NCBI RefSeq assembly: GCF_029867415.1
Contig: NC_081185.1
Coordinates: forward strand, 114,311,466-114,375,465
Source of the DNA: Vicia villosa
Lineage: Eukaryota; Streptophyta; Magnoliopsida; Fabales; Fabaceae
Direction of reading: 5' to 3'
DNA: 64,000 bases
The notes under the pieces were generated by a model. The model was not told the DNA's origin and did no database searches. It saw nothing but the letters and a program-made list of their open reading frames with translations. This document shows positions 1 through 10,665 of the stretch, piece by piece (the stretch's first letter is position 1; every line of letters starts with the position of its first letter). A program made the translations under genes and the position numbers.

Positions 1-638
1 TCTGTGTTTCTTATAATATAAATACTAGGCTGTTTTGGATCATGTATACATTGAGGTATTGGCAACTTCAGATGAAGATGGAATAACACGTTGGATTGAA
101 AACTTCTAACATGACAAAAGTTTGCTCTCCGAAGTCTTTGCTAGTGATTTTGGGTTTGTATTATACTAAAACAGAACAAGCTTAGTGTCACCTTGATCTT
201 TCAAATGTATGTGAAAGATTGGAATGTAATTGTAGTAGTGTAGAGCATAAGTATTATTTTTTTGTGCTTCTTTTTCTTTTATTTAAAAAATTCATTTGTT
301 GAGGAACTTTGATGATGAAATTTTGTTGGAGTGATGATGAAATTGATCCTTGTCCTTATATTTTATTTTGCAGTGTTTTTTAATCCCAAATCTCTGTTAT
401 TAGGTGCCTGAAAATCAAATCTGACACTAGGCTGTGTAGGGATTGATAACGGTTTTAGTTTGTACATATGTGAGCCCTATTTAGTGATGTTTTCTTCTCC
501 TCTTTATAAGCACTTTCTAAATTATTAGTTGCTTTGTGTATTTTCTTACAAATATTATTAATTATTTAATAAAGAGTCTGAATAATTGATGGGCAATTTT
601 GAAAAATTAGTAAGTTTAATATAGAACCAGTTACAAGT
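1..638. other. AT-rich non-coding stretch
   Basis: I see no convincing coding region, RNA gene or repeat boundary here. The segment is AT-rich and may be the old flank of the gag-derived repeat that begins at 639. Confidence 0.4.
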
Positions 639-1200
639 GATCATGAACAATTCATTGTTGTCATATTTACTTTCAAACAACAAATTTCTGTAAGTTCGAT
701 GAATCAAACTATTGCTAATAGAAGCATTAAGTTGAAGGTGTGCTTCGAGGTTAGCAAATAATGAAATATGTTACTTGATTATGAACAAGTCATTGTTGCT
801 GTCAAATTTATTTTCAAACAACAAATTTCAGTCAAGTTTGATGAATCAAACTATTGCTAATAGAAGCATCAAGTTAAGGTGTTCTTTGAGTTATGCAAAT
901 AATGAAATATGTTATTATGCGACCGTGAACAAGTCGTTGTTGCTGTCAAATTTACTTTCAAACAAAGAATTTAAGTCAGGTTTGATGAATTAAACTATTG
1001 TTAAAAGAAGCATCAAGTTGAAGGTGTGCTTCGAGGCATGCAAATAAAGAAATATGTCCTTATGTGATCATGAAAAAGTCATTGTTGCTGTCAAATTTAC
1101 TTTCAAACAATGTAAAAAATTGAAGAATCAAACTATTGCTAATAGTAGCGTCAAGTTGAAGGTGTATTGTGGTATGCAATTAACGAAATATGCCGTTACA
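639..1200 (+). repeat. Four tandem copies of a Ty1/copia gag N-terminal segment
   Basis: Four head-to-tail units begin near 639, 777, 921 and 1066, with period 138-145 bp. Each contains recognisable blocks such as tcattgttgctgtcaaattt, tttcaaacaa, aatcaaactattgctaatag and aaggtgtgcttcgagg. Read in the right frame, a unit gives a peptide like VKFTFKQQISVKFDESNYC then HQVEGVLRGMQI, the form taken by the start of plant copia gag polyproteins (residues around the F-D-x-x-N-Y motif). Stop codons interrupt most units. Only the last unit runs on into more gag sequence, so this looks like local tandem amplification of one gag segment inside a dead retrotransposon. Confidence 0.65.
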
Positions 1201-1452
1201 TCGCAAATTCCTGAGCAATTACTCTCAATTGCCGATTGCGATACTCAAACAGTAAATCCTGCTTATGTAAGTTGGGAAGAATGATTCTCTCTTATGCAGG
1301 GGGTTATTATCCACTACTTTCAACTATCTTCTCCTTCGTTTCATTGTTCTCGTCATTCATGGCAAGAGTGGGAAGAGATTCACTCGTATTCCTAACTAAT
1401 CACCATGAAGAGATAAATACAAAGTACAGCTTCCCAACAGAGTTAAAACCAT
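1201..1452 (+). pseudogene. Degenerate Ty1/copia gag fragment
   Basis: Directly after the fourth tandem unit the reading frame gives QIPEQLLSIADCDTQTVNP followed by AYVSWEE. After a stop and frame change, pieces such as CRHSWQEWEEIHSY-like residues follow. These match the order expected in copia gag (linker, WEE block, then the HSW-x-x-W block). The zinc knuckle, protease and pol are absent, so only the gag front end survives. Strand and identity are supported by motif order; the lineage is not determined. Confidence 0.55.
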
Positions 1453-2206
1453 AGAATTATAGCCACTCATGACTTGGCTAAACTCAGATGATCAAAACAT
1501 GATGAACATTAATATTCACAGTTGATATGATTAATCAAACATTCAAACATTTGAAAGGCCTAACTAAAAATAAATGCTAACTGTGGTAATCCTAAGTTAT
1601 GGCATCTGAGAAGTGATATAACTGCAAGAGAATAATATAACCAAATAATTTGTAGGAAACAATGAAATTGAAATAACAGAAAAGAAGCTGCCTTCTCATA
1701 TGAGTGACAGCGGCATTCCAAAACTGATGCTACAATCATTTTTTCTTGCCAAAACCATTCAAGGCTAAATTAAGTATTTTAAAATGTCTGTCTCTCATAT
1801 ATGCACCCCCTGCAATTCTTCCTCCCCAGACACTGCCTTAGCTGCCGTTCGTCTAAACTCGGAATTCCCACACTATATTAGCTCTTGGTGGTCTTCCTAA
1901 CTCTGCAATCACACGCGCAAATGGATGTAAAAGAAGGAAAACACATTGAACATACTCTCAGTGTTTTCGTTAAATCAAAGGATATAATTCTGCTCCTATA
2001 GTTCCATCTACAAAATCATAAAATAGAACAACGAATATTAAGGAAAATCATGACATGAGGAGATGATAGACCTACCAGTTGCAATACATTCCATAACATT
2101 ATTCCTATTCTAATAAATCAATGTGACAATGTTCATCAGATCTGTTACTACTTATGATAATGCTGTTTTGAAATCATCTTGAAAATAAAATCAATCTAAC
2201 CAATCA
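1453..2206. other. Intergenic stretch downstream of F-box remnant
   Basis: No ORF with recognisable content and no clear repeat. It lies 3' of the minus-strand F-box remnant and may hold its former 3' untranslated region. Confidence 0.35.
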
Positions 2207-2863
2207 TTAAAACAAATATTCACAAAATTGATAATTACGAATACAACATATACAAATTAACATAACTAACAACATGTAAACGATGGAAGAGGAACTTACT
2301 TTCAGAAAAACTGAAACTAAGCTTTCAATATGGTCATTGGCTGTGCAAGAGACAGAATGAACAGTTCTATCATCAGTAGTTGTTGTACTTGCAGTAATTT
2401 TTGTTCGCTCTACTCTATTATTTCTCCAATTATAGAGAATTTCGTGGTCTTCGCATTTGAGTATCAGTGTATCACCATCCTTAAAAAGAAACAACGGCGC
2501 CAAATAAAAACGATACTTTATATTTTCGTCACTATAGTCATAATCTATTTGAAGATTTTGATAACTAATTTTAAGAAATTGAGCCCAAGAATCTTGAACC
2601 CCAAATTTTTTAATCTGCCATATAATAAGATGGGTGTTATGACAATAAGAAAAAGAAAGACAGTCTCCCAACACACCAATAATTGGATCTCTAGGTGGAA
2701 ATTGATCAAATTCAGGAGGCAATAAGTATTGATTGTATGTCTCGGTCCTCAAATCAAGTGAAACAATAAAAAATTTATCAATAGTATAATCCTTATAATC
2801 ATTACGCATATGCCAAATTGAAATAGGAATGGCCAACCAGTTCAGAGTGCTTATGAAAGACAC
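2207..2863 (-). pseudogene. F-box/FBA protein gene, C-terminal part only
   Basis: The 218-residue frame matches the second half of the F-box associated (FBA) domain of the other copies in the window: LNWLAI, FFIVSLDLRTETYNQYLLP, GVLGDCLSFSY, IIWQIKKFGVQDSW, FLKISYQNLQIDYD, DGDTLILK, LYNWRNNRVERTKI. Homology starts abruptly near 2863, so the F-box and first FBA half are missing here. At the 3' end the usual stop after ESLVP(I/V)F is lost by a one-base shift, so the frame runs on for about 26 extra residues through what is a conserved splice-donor region in the paralogues. The closest relative by eye is the 28312-29697 copy. It is probably the 3' half of the gene whose 5' half lies at 5059-5387, split by the intervening element. 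Confidence 0.75.
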
Positions 2864-4311
2864 ACCAGTTTCACAAGTGGACTTCCGGGTGTGCCAATTT
2901 GTTTACGGTGATTTCCGGTAAACAACCGCTAGTCTTCCAAACTATAATAAATATGATTTGGTTACTCGCAGGATCGACTAGATTGATCCTAGGACACATA
3001 GTCAAAAAGATTGTTATCAATGGTCATTCGAACCATAGTCATGATTCGTCTTCGTTAATAAGAATTGTTTCGAATAAAACGAGTAATCTTGACAATCACT
3101 TGGTTATACGTAAGTATAATTTCAGTGAAAGGATAAGTAAAATAACATATGAAACGAAAGTATTGTTAAAGCGTAAAGAATCTTAAAATGCAGGAATATT
3201 GAATACTTCAAAAGTAAATGACATGAAAGTAAAATTACAGAAATGTAAATGGCAAGAAGTAAATGAAATGCAATAATACTGAAAGATATTTGAAAACGAA
3301 AGAGAATACACATGTATTAAAATGGTGGTGTCATACGTACATTTTCTCAGCGAACTCTTTCTCTTAACACTTGATACTTGAGTAATATGTGAGTGATTTG
3401 TACAAAATGAACACACAGAATCCTAACATTAAGACTCCTATTTATACTAATTTCGACCTTAACGGCCCTACGCTAATCTAATGCCACGTTTCTCATAAGA
3501 ACTCCAGGGACGCCATCTGTTATTTAGACAGTTACGAAACCGTCTTCGAATTTCAAATCTACCCGCCTGAGTCCTTCTTCGACGCGTGGCAGTGTATTTA
3601 AAAACACTACGAAAACACGCTAAGTAGTAATACTTGAACATATTTCATAAATTTTGTCTAAATCCTCGAAGACATACACTTCTACTAGCTTCAGTATTCA
3701 TTATCTTCATAACGAACTTAGAAATCTTCATTCTCGAAGCATGGCCATCAGGAGCCATTCTTTTATTTTTAAGGGATGGTCATCAGTAACCATCTTTCCT
3801 TCGAATTTTTATTTCTTCGAAGAACCAAATTTGTAAAACGAAATCTTCAGCTAACAAATTGCCCCCAATAAATGCCTGTTTCGAAAATCAAGAGAAATAG
3901 GCGTTTCTTGCCATCATAAGATTTCGTCTCTTATTGATCTTTGAAAGTTCCAAGATTGCTGACTAACGTCATAATCATTGCTGACCTTGTTTCCAAAACG
4001 TCTTGTCATTCTCAAAGATGTCTTCTCATAACTTACATTCCCACGTTTTTGACCTTACTTCTTGATCATTACTCCTACATACTAGGAGTAAAGCTAATTT
4101 ATTCGACCGCCGTTGGATTAAATCACTAGCCGCCACGTGCCCCTTGGTTTTTACCCAAAAAGATTTAAAAAAGGGTTTCCGTTAAACCTTTAAATACTTG
4201 GTTTTGCACTTTTGTACAACTTTTCATTCCTACTTCTTCATCCTCTTCAAAAAAAAAACAAAACACTCTCAACCCTTTCAAAAAGCTTACTTTCCCAATC
4301 AAAACCTCTCC
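2864..4311. mobile_element. Probable transposon sequence upstream of the PMD gene
   Basis: No coding region. The stretch separates two halves of what looks like one F-box gene and leads into a plant-mobile-domain gene. It has features common in legume LTR elements, such as the block caggatcgactagattgatc near 2970 and repeated cttcgaa motifs between 3500 and 3870. A TATA-like tttaaatactt lies near 4190, about 120 bp before the PMD start codon. Element boundaries and target duplications were not found, so the class is open (Ty3/gypsy with PMD, or a DNA element). Confidence 0.4.
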
Positions 4312-4958
4312 ATGGCTTCATCTTCAAATGTTCTTCAACCTGTTCTGAAGCTCCAAACAACAACGCGGTCTGGGGAACAAGAACATATTCCAAACCCTAA
4401 TACCGCAGAAGTGCGCGCTATTTACGCTTCCCAGGTAATCATTCCCTTTGAACTTTCTGGAAAACCTCTTGCTTTTATGGGTCCGTTACCAGGTGAAAAC
4501 AATTCATCTATGAACAGATTCTTCCCCGCTTATTACAAAACTAGACCCTTAGTTAGTAAGATTAAGATAGATGAAGATGGTCGTTCCCCCTTAGGAGAAT
4601 CTGCTAATACTGAAGAAACTTCAACTGTGACCCCTTTGGCTTTGGCGAAAATTAGGTTAAACTATATGACCAACTTTGTAAAAGTGTTTAGGTCAATCCC
4701 TTTAGCCAAAGATCCTGATTTGTACTATGCCTGGTTAGAAAAAGTAGAGAGAACGAAAGGATCTTTCTGGAAATCGTTAGGCATATATGATTTGATTCAA
4801 TTGTCAAAAACAGGCTTAGAATATAACCAACCCATGTTAGTAGCAGCGGTTCACTTTTGGGATGCTTCTCACAACACTTTCCATCTCCCATGTGGGATGG
4901 TTACCCCCACTCTCTTTGATATAGCTGCTATTACAGGACTTCAACCAACCGGGGAAAC
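4312..4958 (+). CDS. Plant mobile domain (PMD/MAIN-like) protein, 3' end lost in gap
   Basis: The 5' portion of a PMD (aminotransferase-like plant mobile domain) protein. PMD proteins in plants are transposon-derived or transposon-borne; host members such as MAIN act in genome stability and silencing. I start at 4312 (MASSSNVLQP), which has a strong context (ctctccATGGC), rather than at the upstream in-frame ATG at 4198, which would add 38 residues of UTR-like low-complexity sequence. Supporting residues: DPDLYYAWLEKVERTKGSFW, GIYDLIQLSKTGLEYN, AAVHFWDASHNTFHLPCG, TLFDIAAITGLQPTGE, the last being the typical PMD signature. It is cut by the Ns at residue 216 or so; the rest is unknown. Confidence 0.75.
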
Positions 4959-5058
4959 NNNNNNNNNNNNNNNNNNNNNNNNNNNNNNNNNNNNNNNNNN
5001 NNNNNNNNNNNNNNNNNNNNNNNNNNNNNNNNNNNNNNNNNNNNNNNNNNNNNNNNNN
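4959..5058. other. Assembly gap (100 N)
   Basis: Exactly 100 consecutive Ns, the conventional placeholder for a gap of unknown size. The frame that seems to run through it on the plus strand joins a PMD gene to the antisense of an F-box gene and is an artefact. Confidence 0.97.
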
Positions 5059-5387
5059 GAATCTTCGGGGACATGTCTTATACGATACGTGATTAGTGTG
5101 AAGAGAGGATTTCGTGTCGCTGATCTCTTAAGATGCAATTTCACAAAATCGGGACGGGAAATAAGTGTCTTCCAATACTTACTAAGACATCTGAATCGAA
5201 GAAGCGATTTGACGGGTAGAAAGGAAAATACCTCGGTAATGAGATCGTCGGGGAGGACCACTGGTGACGGAGTCGTCCTAGGCAGGTGCAGAGATGCGGC
5301 TGACTTGATAATGAACTTAATAATGCTGTTGAAACCTAAAAGATTTGTAATGAACCTAAGAAATGCCGCTAGGTTGAGCATTGCCAT
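5059..5387 (-). pseudogene. F-box protein gene, N-terminal part, cut by gap
   Basis: About 110 codons from ATG at 5387. A hydrophobic N-terminal extension (MAMLNLAAFLRFITNLLGFN) is followed by an F-box at about residues 43-83: VVLPDDLITEVFSFLPVKSL, then LRFRCLSKYWKTLISRPDF and VKLHLKRSATRNPLF. An in-frame TAG lies upstream, which fixes this ATG as the start and supports the same start in the near-identical paralogue at 29697. The frame ends at VPED against the Ns. Its FBA half may be the remnant at 2207-2863, or may lie in unassembled sequence. A functional gene cannot be excluded until the gap is closed. Confidence 0.7.
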
Positions 5388-5691
5388 TTTAACACACCCC
5401 CCCGGCTACAAATAATGCAACAATCAGTTTTCTGTCCAACTCTTCATTTCTGGCCGCCCCTTAATACTGATAAGTTATGCTGCAATTTAATGACTTTATT
5501 GTTTAGTAACTTGGATAACTTTAATTCATTTTGACTAGAGATAACAGATGAGAGAAAATGATGATTACCATAGAGAAAAAGTCACAAAAGTTACTATCAT
5601 ATTTTTAAGAGAGAAATGAAATAGTTTTTTTCGATGCTTCCTTTTCTTTTACAAAATTAACTTTACGGATATTTTATTGAGAAAATGGGTG
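5388..5691. promoter_or_regulatory. Upstream region of the gapped F-box copy
   Basis: Conserved with the region upstream of 29697 for about the first 50 bp (gccgggg...gcattatttgtagcc type sequence on the minus strand), then unassigned AT-rich DNA. No clear core promoter motif was fixed. Confidence 0.3.
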
Positions 5692-5849
5692 ATGCAGTGA
5701 GAGTGTAAAATAGTTTTATACGCTGTCAACCAATCACAACCATGTATCCAATTAAAACTCTCTTTTATTTTAAAAAACTTTTAATGACATGGCAGATTTG
5801 TGATTTTCTATTGGATGACAGTGTAAAATTATTTTACACTGTCAGTGCA
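5692..5849. mobile_element. MITE with about 45 bp terminal inverted repeats
   Basis: The left end atgcagtgagagtgtaaaat and the reverse complement of the right end (atgcactgacagtgtaaaat) match over about 45 bp with a few differences. The element is about 158 bp and has no coding capacity. A relative lies at 51284-51440 with the same ends and the same internal caaccaatcac block. No confident target duplication was seen. Confidence 0.65.
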
Positions 5850-5935
5850 TATCCATTAAACCCTATTTTATTTGTATTTCTAGAAGATATAAAAAATAAA
5901 ATATTTTTATAATTAATGTAATATATTTATTTATT

Positions 5936-6001
5936 TAATATTTGGCACAAGCTTAACCTATATATATAACTTCTCCCTAACATTATCATCCAACTATATT
6001 T
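5936..6001. repeat. Left copy of a flank duplicated on both sides of the copia element
   Basis: The sequence beginning atttggcacaagcttaacct immediately before the 3' LTR is repeated directly after the 5' LTR at about 15570-15650. The left copy lacks about 25 bp present on the right. A 5 bp target duplication would be normal for copia, so this long flank duplication needs another explanation. Confidence 0.7.
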
Positions 6002-6111
6002 TGTTGGAACAACATAAAACATAAAGCCAGAATTTTGAAGGTAGTAACAGTGGTGAAAAGAAATTTGAAAGAAGATGAATTGAGAGAGAATTATGGTAGA
6101 GAGTAATATTT
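6002..6111 (-). repeat. Copia 3' LTR, terminal part
   Basis: Matches 15242-15350 of the 5' LTR nearly base for base (tgttggaacaacataaaaca at the edge). The 3' LTR continues at 6945 after a LINE insertion. Confidence 0.88.
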
Positions 6112-6944
6112 TTTTTGGAGAAGCAAAAAGGGATATATTCAATAATAAAGCTCTAGCATGAGACATGCTAAGATTACATCAGTACAACATTTCTGTTACA
6201 AATTACACCTCAAACACACCAGCTCAATAGATATAATTCAACACCAATCTTCACCAAAAAACACCTAATAAACAGATTGCAGCAACTTCACTCCCGGATG
6301 CACACGAGAGAGCACTACAATCTCACCCCTAAAGCTTCCAGCTTGGATATTAAATACTAGAAATCCCAAACCAGGCACGCGGAAGCATTATCGGCATTAA
6401 CCGGTTCAAAACAGACATGATCACAGCAGGACAGCAACATAATTGTTAAGTTCAGAACATACATGATCACAGCGGGGCAGCAACATTAATTTGTTAAACG
6501 GTGTCCAAGCTGCCCGAGACGATACTTGCCTTTGCTAATGTTTCCGAGTCTTCCACTAGATTAATCACAGCTAAATTTTGGCAACAATATCCCTGCAGAA
6601 GGAAAATAAAGACACAGCGCCTATTCGAGGAATAGCCTTGGATTTAAGAACCACTGGGACAAGTTAAAAGCTACTGATTTATTTTTGGTATACAACCAAT
6701 TCCAGGAGAGTCTCTGGACGACTTCAAGTAATTGCTCCACCGGTGTATTCTTGTTCTTGAATATGCTAGTATTTCGAGCTTTCCATATACTCCAGATGCA
6801 AGCAAACCATATGATTCTAACGCGATTAACTGATCTTCTACCACCTCCTATAAGGGCTCTGAATTGCTCGAAGTGTTCCCACCACTCATTCGGGAGCACC
6901 GCGTGCACTTTTAGGCATCTGGTAACGTGAGCCCATAAACCTGC
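6112..6944 (-). mobile_element. 5'-truncated L1-type LINE inserted in the copia 3' LTR
   Basis: On the minus strand a frame at 6621-6908 gives the C-terminal tail of a plant L1 ORF2 (NRVRIIWFACIWSIWKARNT, then QLLEVVQRLSWNWLYTKN), ending RLFLE and a stop, followed by about 500 bp of 3' UTR and an A-run (t-run at 6110-6118 on plus). Comparison with the intact 5' LTR shows that roughly 75 bp of LTR is missing at the insertion point, so the insertion came with a target deletion and no clear target duplication. It belongs to a different LINE family from the 40-46 kb element. Confidence 0.7.
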
Positions 6945-7080
6945 AAAATAAGGACAACTAATGACAAAACCAACTAAAGTGCTAAGCTGTTAAATTCTGT
7001 TATTTTTGAAAACTAACAGCTGTAACTGATTAGCAACAACTTGCTGAATTTTCAAAGAATCAGATTTTTAATAGCTCACA
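6945..7080 (-). repeat. Copia 3' LTR, U3 start part
   Basis: Matches 15434-15566 of the 5' LTR with about nine differences and ends in tagctcaca, the complement of the TGTGAGC LTR start. The rest of the LTR lies beyond the LINE at 6002-6111. Confidence 0.88.
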
Positions 7081-7091
7081 AACACACCACC

Positions 7092-7958
7092 TCACTTTAG
7101 TTGCTCCAAGTTCATCATGCTCAAGCTCTTCAACAGTCTCTTGAACACTTCATTTGTCACACCCTTGGTCAACAAATCTACAACTTGGTCCTCGCTTCGG
7201 CAATAGCTCAATCTAACCTTTCCATCACCAACCAATTCTCTCAAGTAATGAAACCGCATCTCAATATACTTGCTCCTTCCGTGTGCAATCGGATTCTTCG
7301 CAAGATTTATCGCGGAAACATTATCCACAAACAGTGTGGTGGCATCATCATCACCACATCCCAATTCCTTCATAAGATTCACTAACCACATAGCTTGGCA
7401 AGCACTCAATGATACCGCAATGTACTCGGCCTCACAAGAAGAGAGTGCTACAACCGGTTCCTTCTTCGAACACCATAAGATTGGTGTACTACCGAACATA
7501 AAGATGTAACTCGCCGTAGATTTCCGATCATCTTTATCTCCGCACCAATTAGAATCGGTGTAGCCAAGTAAAGTACATTTGTGACCCATATCCGATGTGA
7601 GAAACAAAATACCACAACCAAGAGTACCTTTCACATATCTAAGGATTCTCTTGACCGCCGCCAAGTGAGACACCTTAAGTCTCTCCATGAATCTACTCGC
7701 AATACCGACACTAAAAGCCAAATCCGGCCGAGTATTGCACAAATACCGTAACGATCCAATCAAACTCCGGTAAAGTGTTGGATCCAAATCGTCCTCATCA
7801 TCACTTTTGGACAGCTGAACTCTAGCCTCACAAGGTTTATTAGAAGCATTACAATGTTCCATTTCACACCTTTTCAAGATATCTAGAGCATACCTTCTTT
7901 GATGCATAAGCAGCCCCACTTTTGACTTGTTAAACTCTATGCCAAGAAAGTATCTCAT
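7092..7958 (-). pseudogene. Copia pol: RT C-terminal part and RNase H
   Basis: The frame begins in the RT connection (MRYFLGIEF) and carries the copia RNase H: acidic residues in GYTDSNWCGDKDDRKSTA, SSCEAEYIA and LFVDNVSAI, then the HYLRELV and LLTKG blocks near the C-terminus. It is separated from the RT frame by a frameshift near 7960, where the canonical short stretch between the EMTD and VMRYF motifs has gained one or two bases. The end (MMNLEQLK) lies 12 bp from the 3' LTR, as expected. Confidence 0.88.
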
Positions 7959-9051
7959 GACACCAAGGGTCCGTCATCTCAAACTCACTCATGAGCTCCA
8001 CTTTGAACCTTGAAATACTCTTGTCATTGCTGCCCGTAATCAAGAGATCATCAACATACAAGCAAAGTATAATAACACCATCAATAGTATCCGATCTCAC
8101 ATAAACACCATGTTCGGATACACACCGTTTGAAACCAGTGTCAATAAGAAAGCCGTCTATACGTTTGTTCCAAGCTCTCAGAGCTTGTTTCAAACCATAC
8201 AACGCCTTGTGTAGCTTGTAGTACTTCTTCTCTTGATTTTTTATCACGAAACCGGGTGGCTTCCCCACATAAACCTCCTCATCAAGAGGACCATTCAAAA
8301 ACGCAGATTTCACATCCATTTGGTAAATCACCCAATTGTTGCTATGCGCAATTCCAACAACCAAACGAATAGTCTCCAATCTAGCCACCGGTGCGAATAC
8401 CTCCTCGTAGTCTATCCCATCACGTTGCAAGAACCCTTTAGCAACTAAGCGAGCTTTGTACTTGATTACTTCACCTTTAGGATTTGTTTTGACTTTATAG
8501 ACCCATCGCACACCAATCGGTTTCTTTCCATGTGGTAAATCGACCAACTCCCAAGTACCATTTTTTTCAATAGATTCAAGCTCCTCTTTCATTGCACATA
8601 TCCATTTAGGATCACTTAAGGCTTCCTTCTCATTTACCGGTACATATTCGGTTATAAGTGTGAAATGAACAAAATCACCATCATTATTCACTTCATTATC
8701 TTGGAACCTCTCACAGTCTCGGAGTCTATGAGGCAAGGCTCTTTGCCTCACTGGTCTACCATTATTCACAACATCATTTTCTACTTCATTAGGTGCAGGT
8801 ACAACAACATCAAAATTCTCCGAATCAAACAAATCAACAAACTGCTAATGTTCATCAGGGGTGGTGTAACCGATTAGCAACAAACTGCTGCTGCTGTTCA
8901 CCTACTATTTCAGCAGTTTTATTTCATCAAACTGCACATCCTGGGTTATCACGATTTTCTGATTCCTCTCATCAAATAGCTTGTAACCTCCTGTAGAGTG
9001 ATATCCAACAAATATCAATTTCTCACCTTTATCATCCAACTTCTTTCTAAG
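7930..9051 (-). pseudogene. Copia pol: integrase C-terminal region and reverse transcriptase
   Basis: Below 8832 the frame is open and shows copia [73 protein letters not shown] and the catalytic [13 protein letters not shown] (YVDD). Between 9051 and 8832 the same frame is broken by several stops but keeps remnants of the integrase tail (GYHSTGGYKLFDERN-like). The catalytic motif is intact; the gene is dead through stops and the frameshift at its end. Confidence 0.88.
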
Positions 9052-10062
9052 TTAATTCGGTACATGACGATATGCAATCGATCCAAAAATGCGCAAATGA
9101 TTCACACTCGGTTTGAAACCACTCCAAACCTCTTCTGGTGTAATCTTCTCCAGCTTCTTAATAGGACACCTATTCAACAAGTAGGTGGCTGTAGACACGG
9201 CCTCACCCCACAATTCCTTAGGCAACTTCTTCCCACAAAGCATACTACGCACCATGTTTATTATTGTACGATTTTTCCTCTCGGCAGCTCCGTTTTGTTG
9301 AGGCGTATATGGAGGCACCATCTCACGCATAATACCCTCAAGATCACAAAACTTCCCAAACTCACTAGACGTATATTCACCTCCACCATCCGTTTTGAGA
9401 ATTTTGAGCTTCCGACCGCTTTGACGCTCCACCATGGATTTGAAACTCTTGAACACTCCAAATACCTCATCCTTCCTCTTGATAAGATATGTCCAAAGAT
9501 TCTTACTAAAGTCGTCAATAAATGTAACAAAATATCGATTGCCACCATAAGTCTCTACTTGCATCGGTCCACAAACATCATAATACACCACCTCAAGTAA
9601 GCCTTTGGTTCTTCGACCCGCATCCTTGCTAAACACATTCTTGTGTTGCTTACTCGTGACACATTCCTCACACAATTCTGTCGGAACACTAATATGTGGC
9701 AGCCCTGTTACCATTTCACTTTGTTGCAACATTTTGAGATCCCCTAAAATTAAGGTGACCAAGACTGTAATGCCATAACCACTCATCTCTACTTGCCGCG
9801 GTAGCTAAACAATGATGCTCCATAACCTTTAACTCAACCTTAAAAGTTCTATTGGCAGCCATCAGCGCTTTTAGAATCAACACACCATTTGAATCTAAAA
9901 CACGTAACATCTTGTTCTCCAACCGAATTAAGTAACCTCTTTCAAGTAATTGGTCAATGCTTAAAATATTACACTTAATTCTCGGTCTGTACAAGACATC
10001 TTTGATCCTAGAATGTCCACCATTCTTTCTTCCGATCAAAACATCTCCTACCCCTTCGGCTC
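9052..10062 (-). pseudogene. Copia pre-integrase and integrase core
   Basis: Two frames joined by a frameshift near 9730-9780. The first (to 10039) holds the GAG-pre-integrase region (IKDVLYRPRIKCNILSIDQL, WLWHYSLGHLNF). The second holds the zinc-binding CEEC and the D,D-35-E core: YYDVCGPM, FVTFIDDFSKNLW, LKTDGGGEYTSSEF, PPYTPQQNGAAERKNRTI. All three catalytic acidic residues are present. A stop follows HVPN at 9052. Confidence 0.87.
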
Positions 10063-10665
10063 TTAAAGTGGTGTCGTACTGTCGTCAACAAACTTTACTT
10101 TACTCTTTGCCGCTTGATTGATTTGCACAAACCAATCCTTTCGAACCGTCATATGTGTTGAAAAACCGGAATCCAAGTACCACTCATCTTTACTTTGAAC
10201 TCCATCACGCATGGTAAGTAATGCATTTCGATCCAAAAGCATTTTTCCACCACTTTCAGAAACTGTACAACTGCTGTCCCGCAGACTATCACCACAGTAG
10301 CTGTTGCTCGAAACATCAACAATGCCATAACTCTCTTCCGTAATCATCACAAGAAGGGTATCTTCATCATCTACCTCTTCCCTAGCAACCTTAGCCTCAT
10401 CCGCATCCTTTTCCTTGCGTTTTGAGCGACAATCTTTCGCAAAAAGCCCAAGCTTTTGACAATTATAACACTTCACAGAACTTTTGTCAAACGGTTTGTG
10501 GGCGCTTTGATTACCCTCTTTGGAGCTTCCTTCACCCTTTGAATTTTGTGGATCTTTTCCACCAAAATTGTTCTTATTTTTAGAAGTCCACTTCCCTTTC
10601 GATCTCTTGTTCTTCTCATGTAAACGCGCTTGCAAAGCGATCTCCTCTTTGGCTTTGTCGGCACT
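10063..10665 (-). pseudogene. Copia gag zinc knuckle and protease
   Basis: Lysine-rich segment, then a CCHC-type knuckle CYNCQKLGLFAKDC in which the expected histidine is leucine, then the aspartic protease start DEWYLDSGFSTHM with the DSG catalytic triplet. The frame is the same as the upstream gag but is cut from it by a premature TAG after EAHEQRMD, and it ends in a frameshift at DDSTTPL near 10065. The missing His suggests relaxed constraint before or after death of the element. Confidence 0.85.

Noticed and set aside
2330..2725. 131-residue plus-strand frame
   Set aside because: Antisense to the FBA remnant; the same shadow recurs opposite every FBA copy.
4198..5415. 405-residue plus-strand protein
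   Set aside because: It reads through 100 Ns and continues on the antisense strand of an F-box gene; only 4312-4958 is real.
8998..9600. 200-residue plus-strand frame
   Set aside because: Lies antisense to the copia integrase, which has all catalytic motifs on the minus strand.
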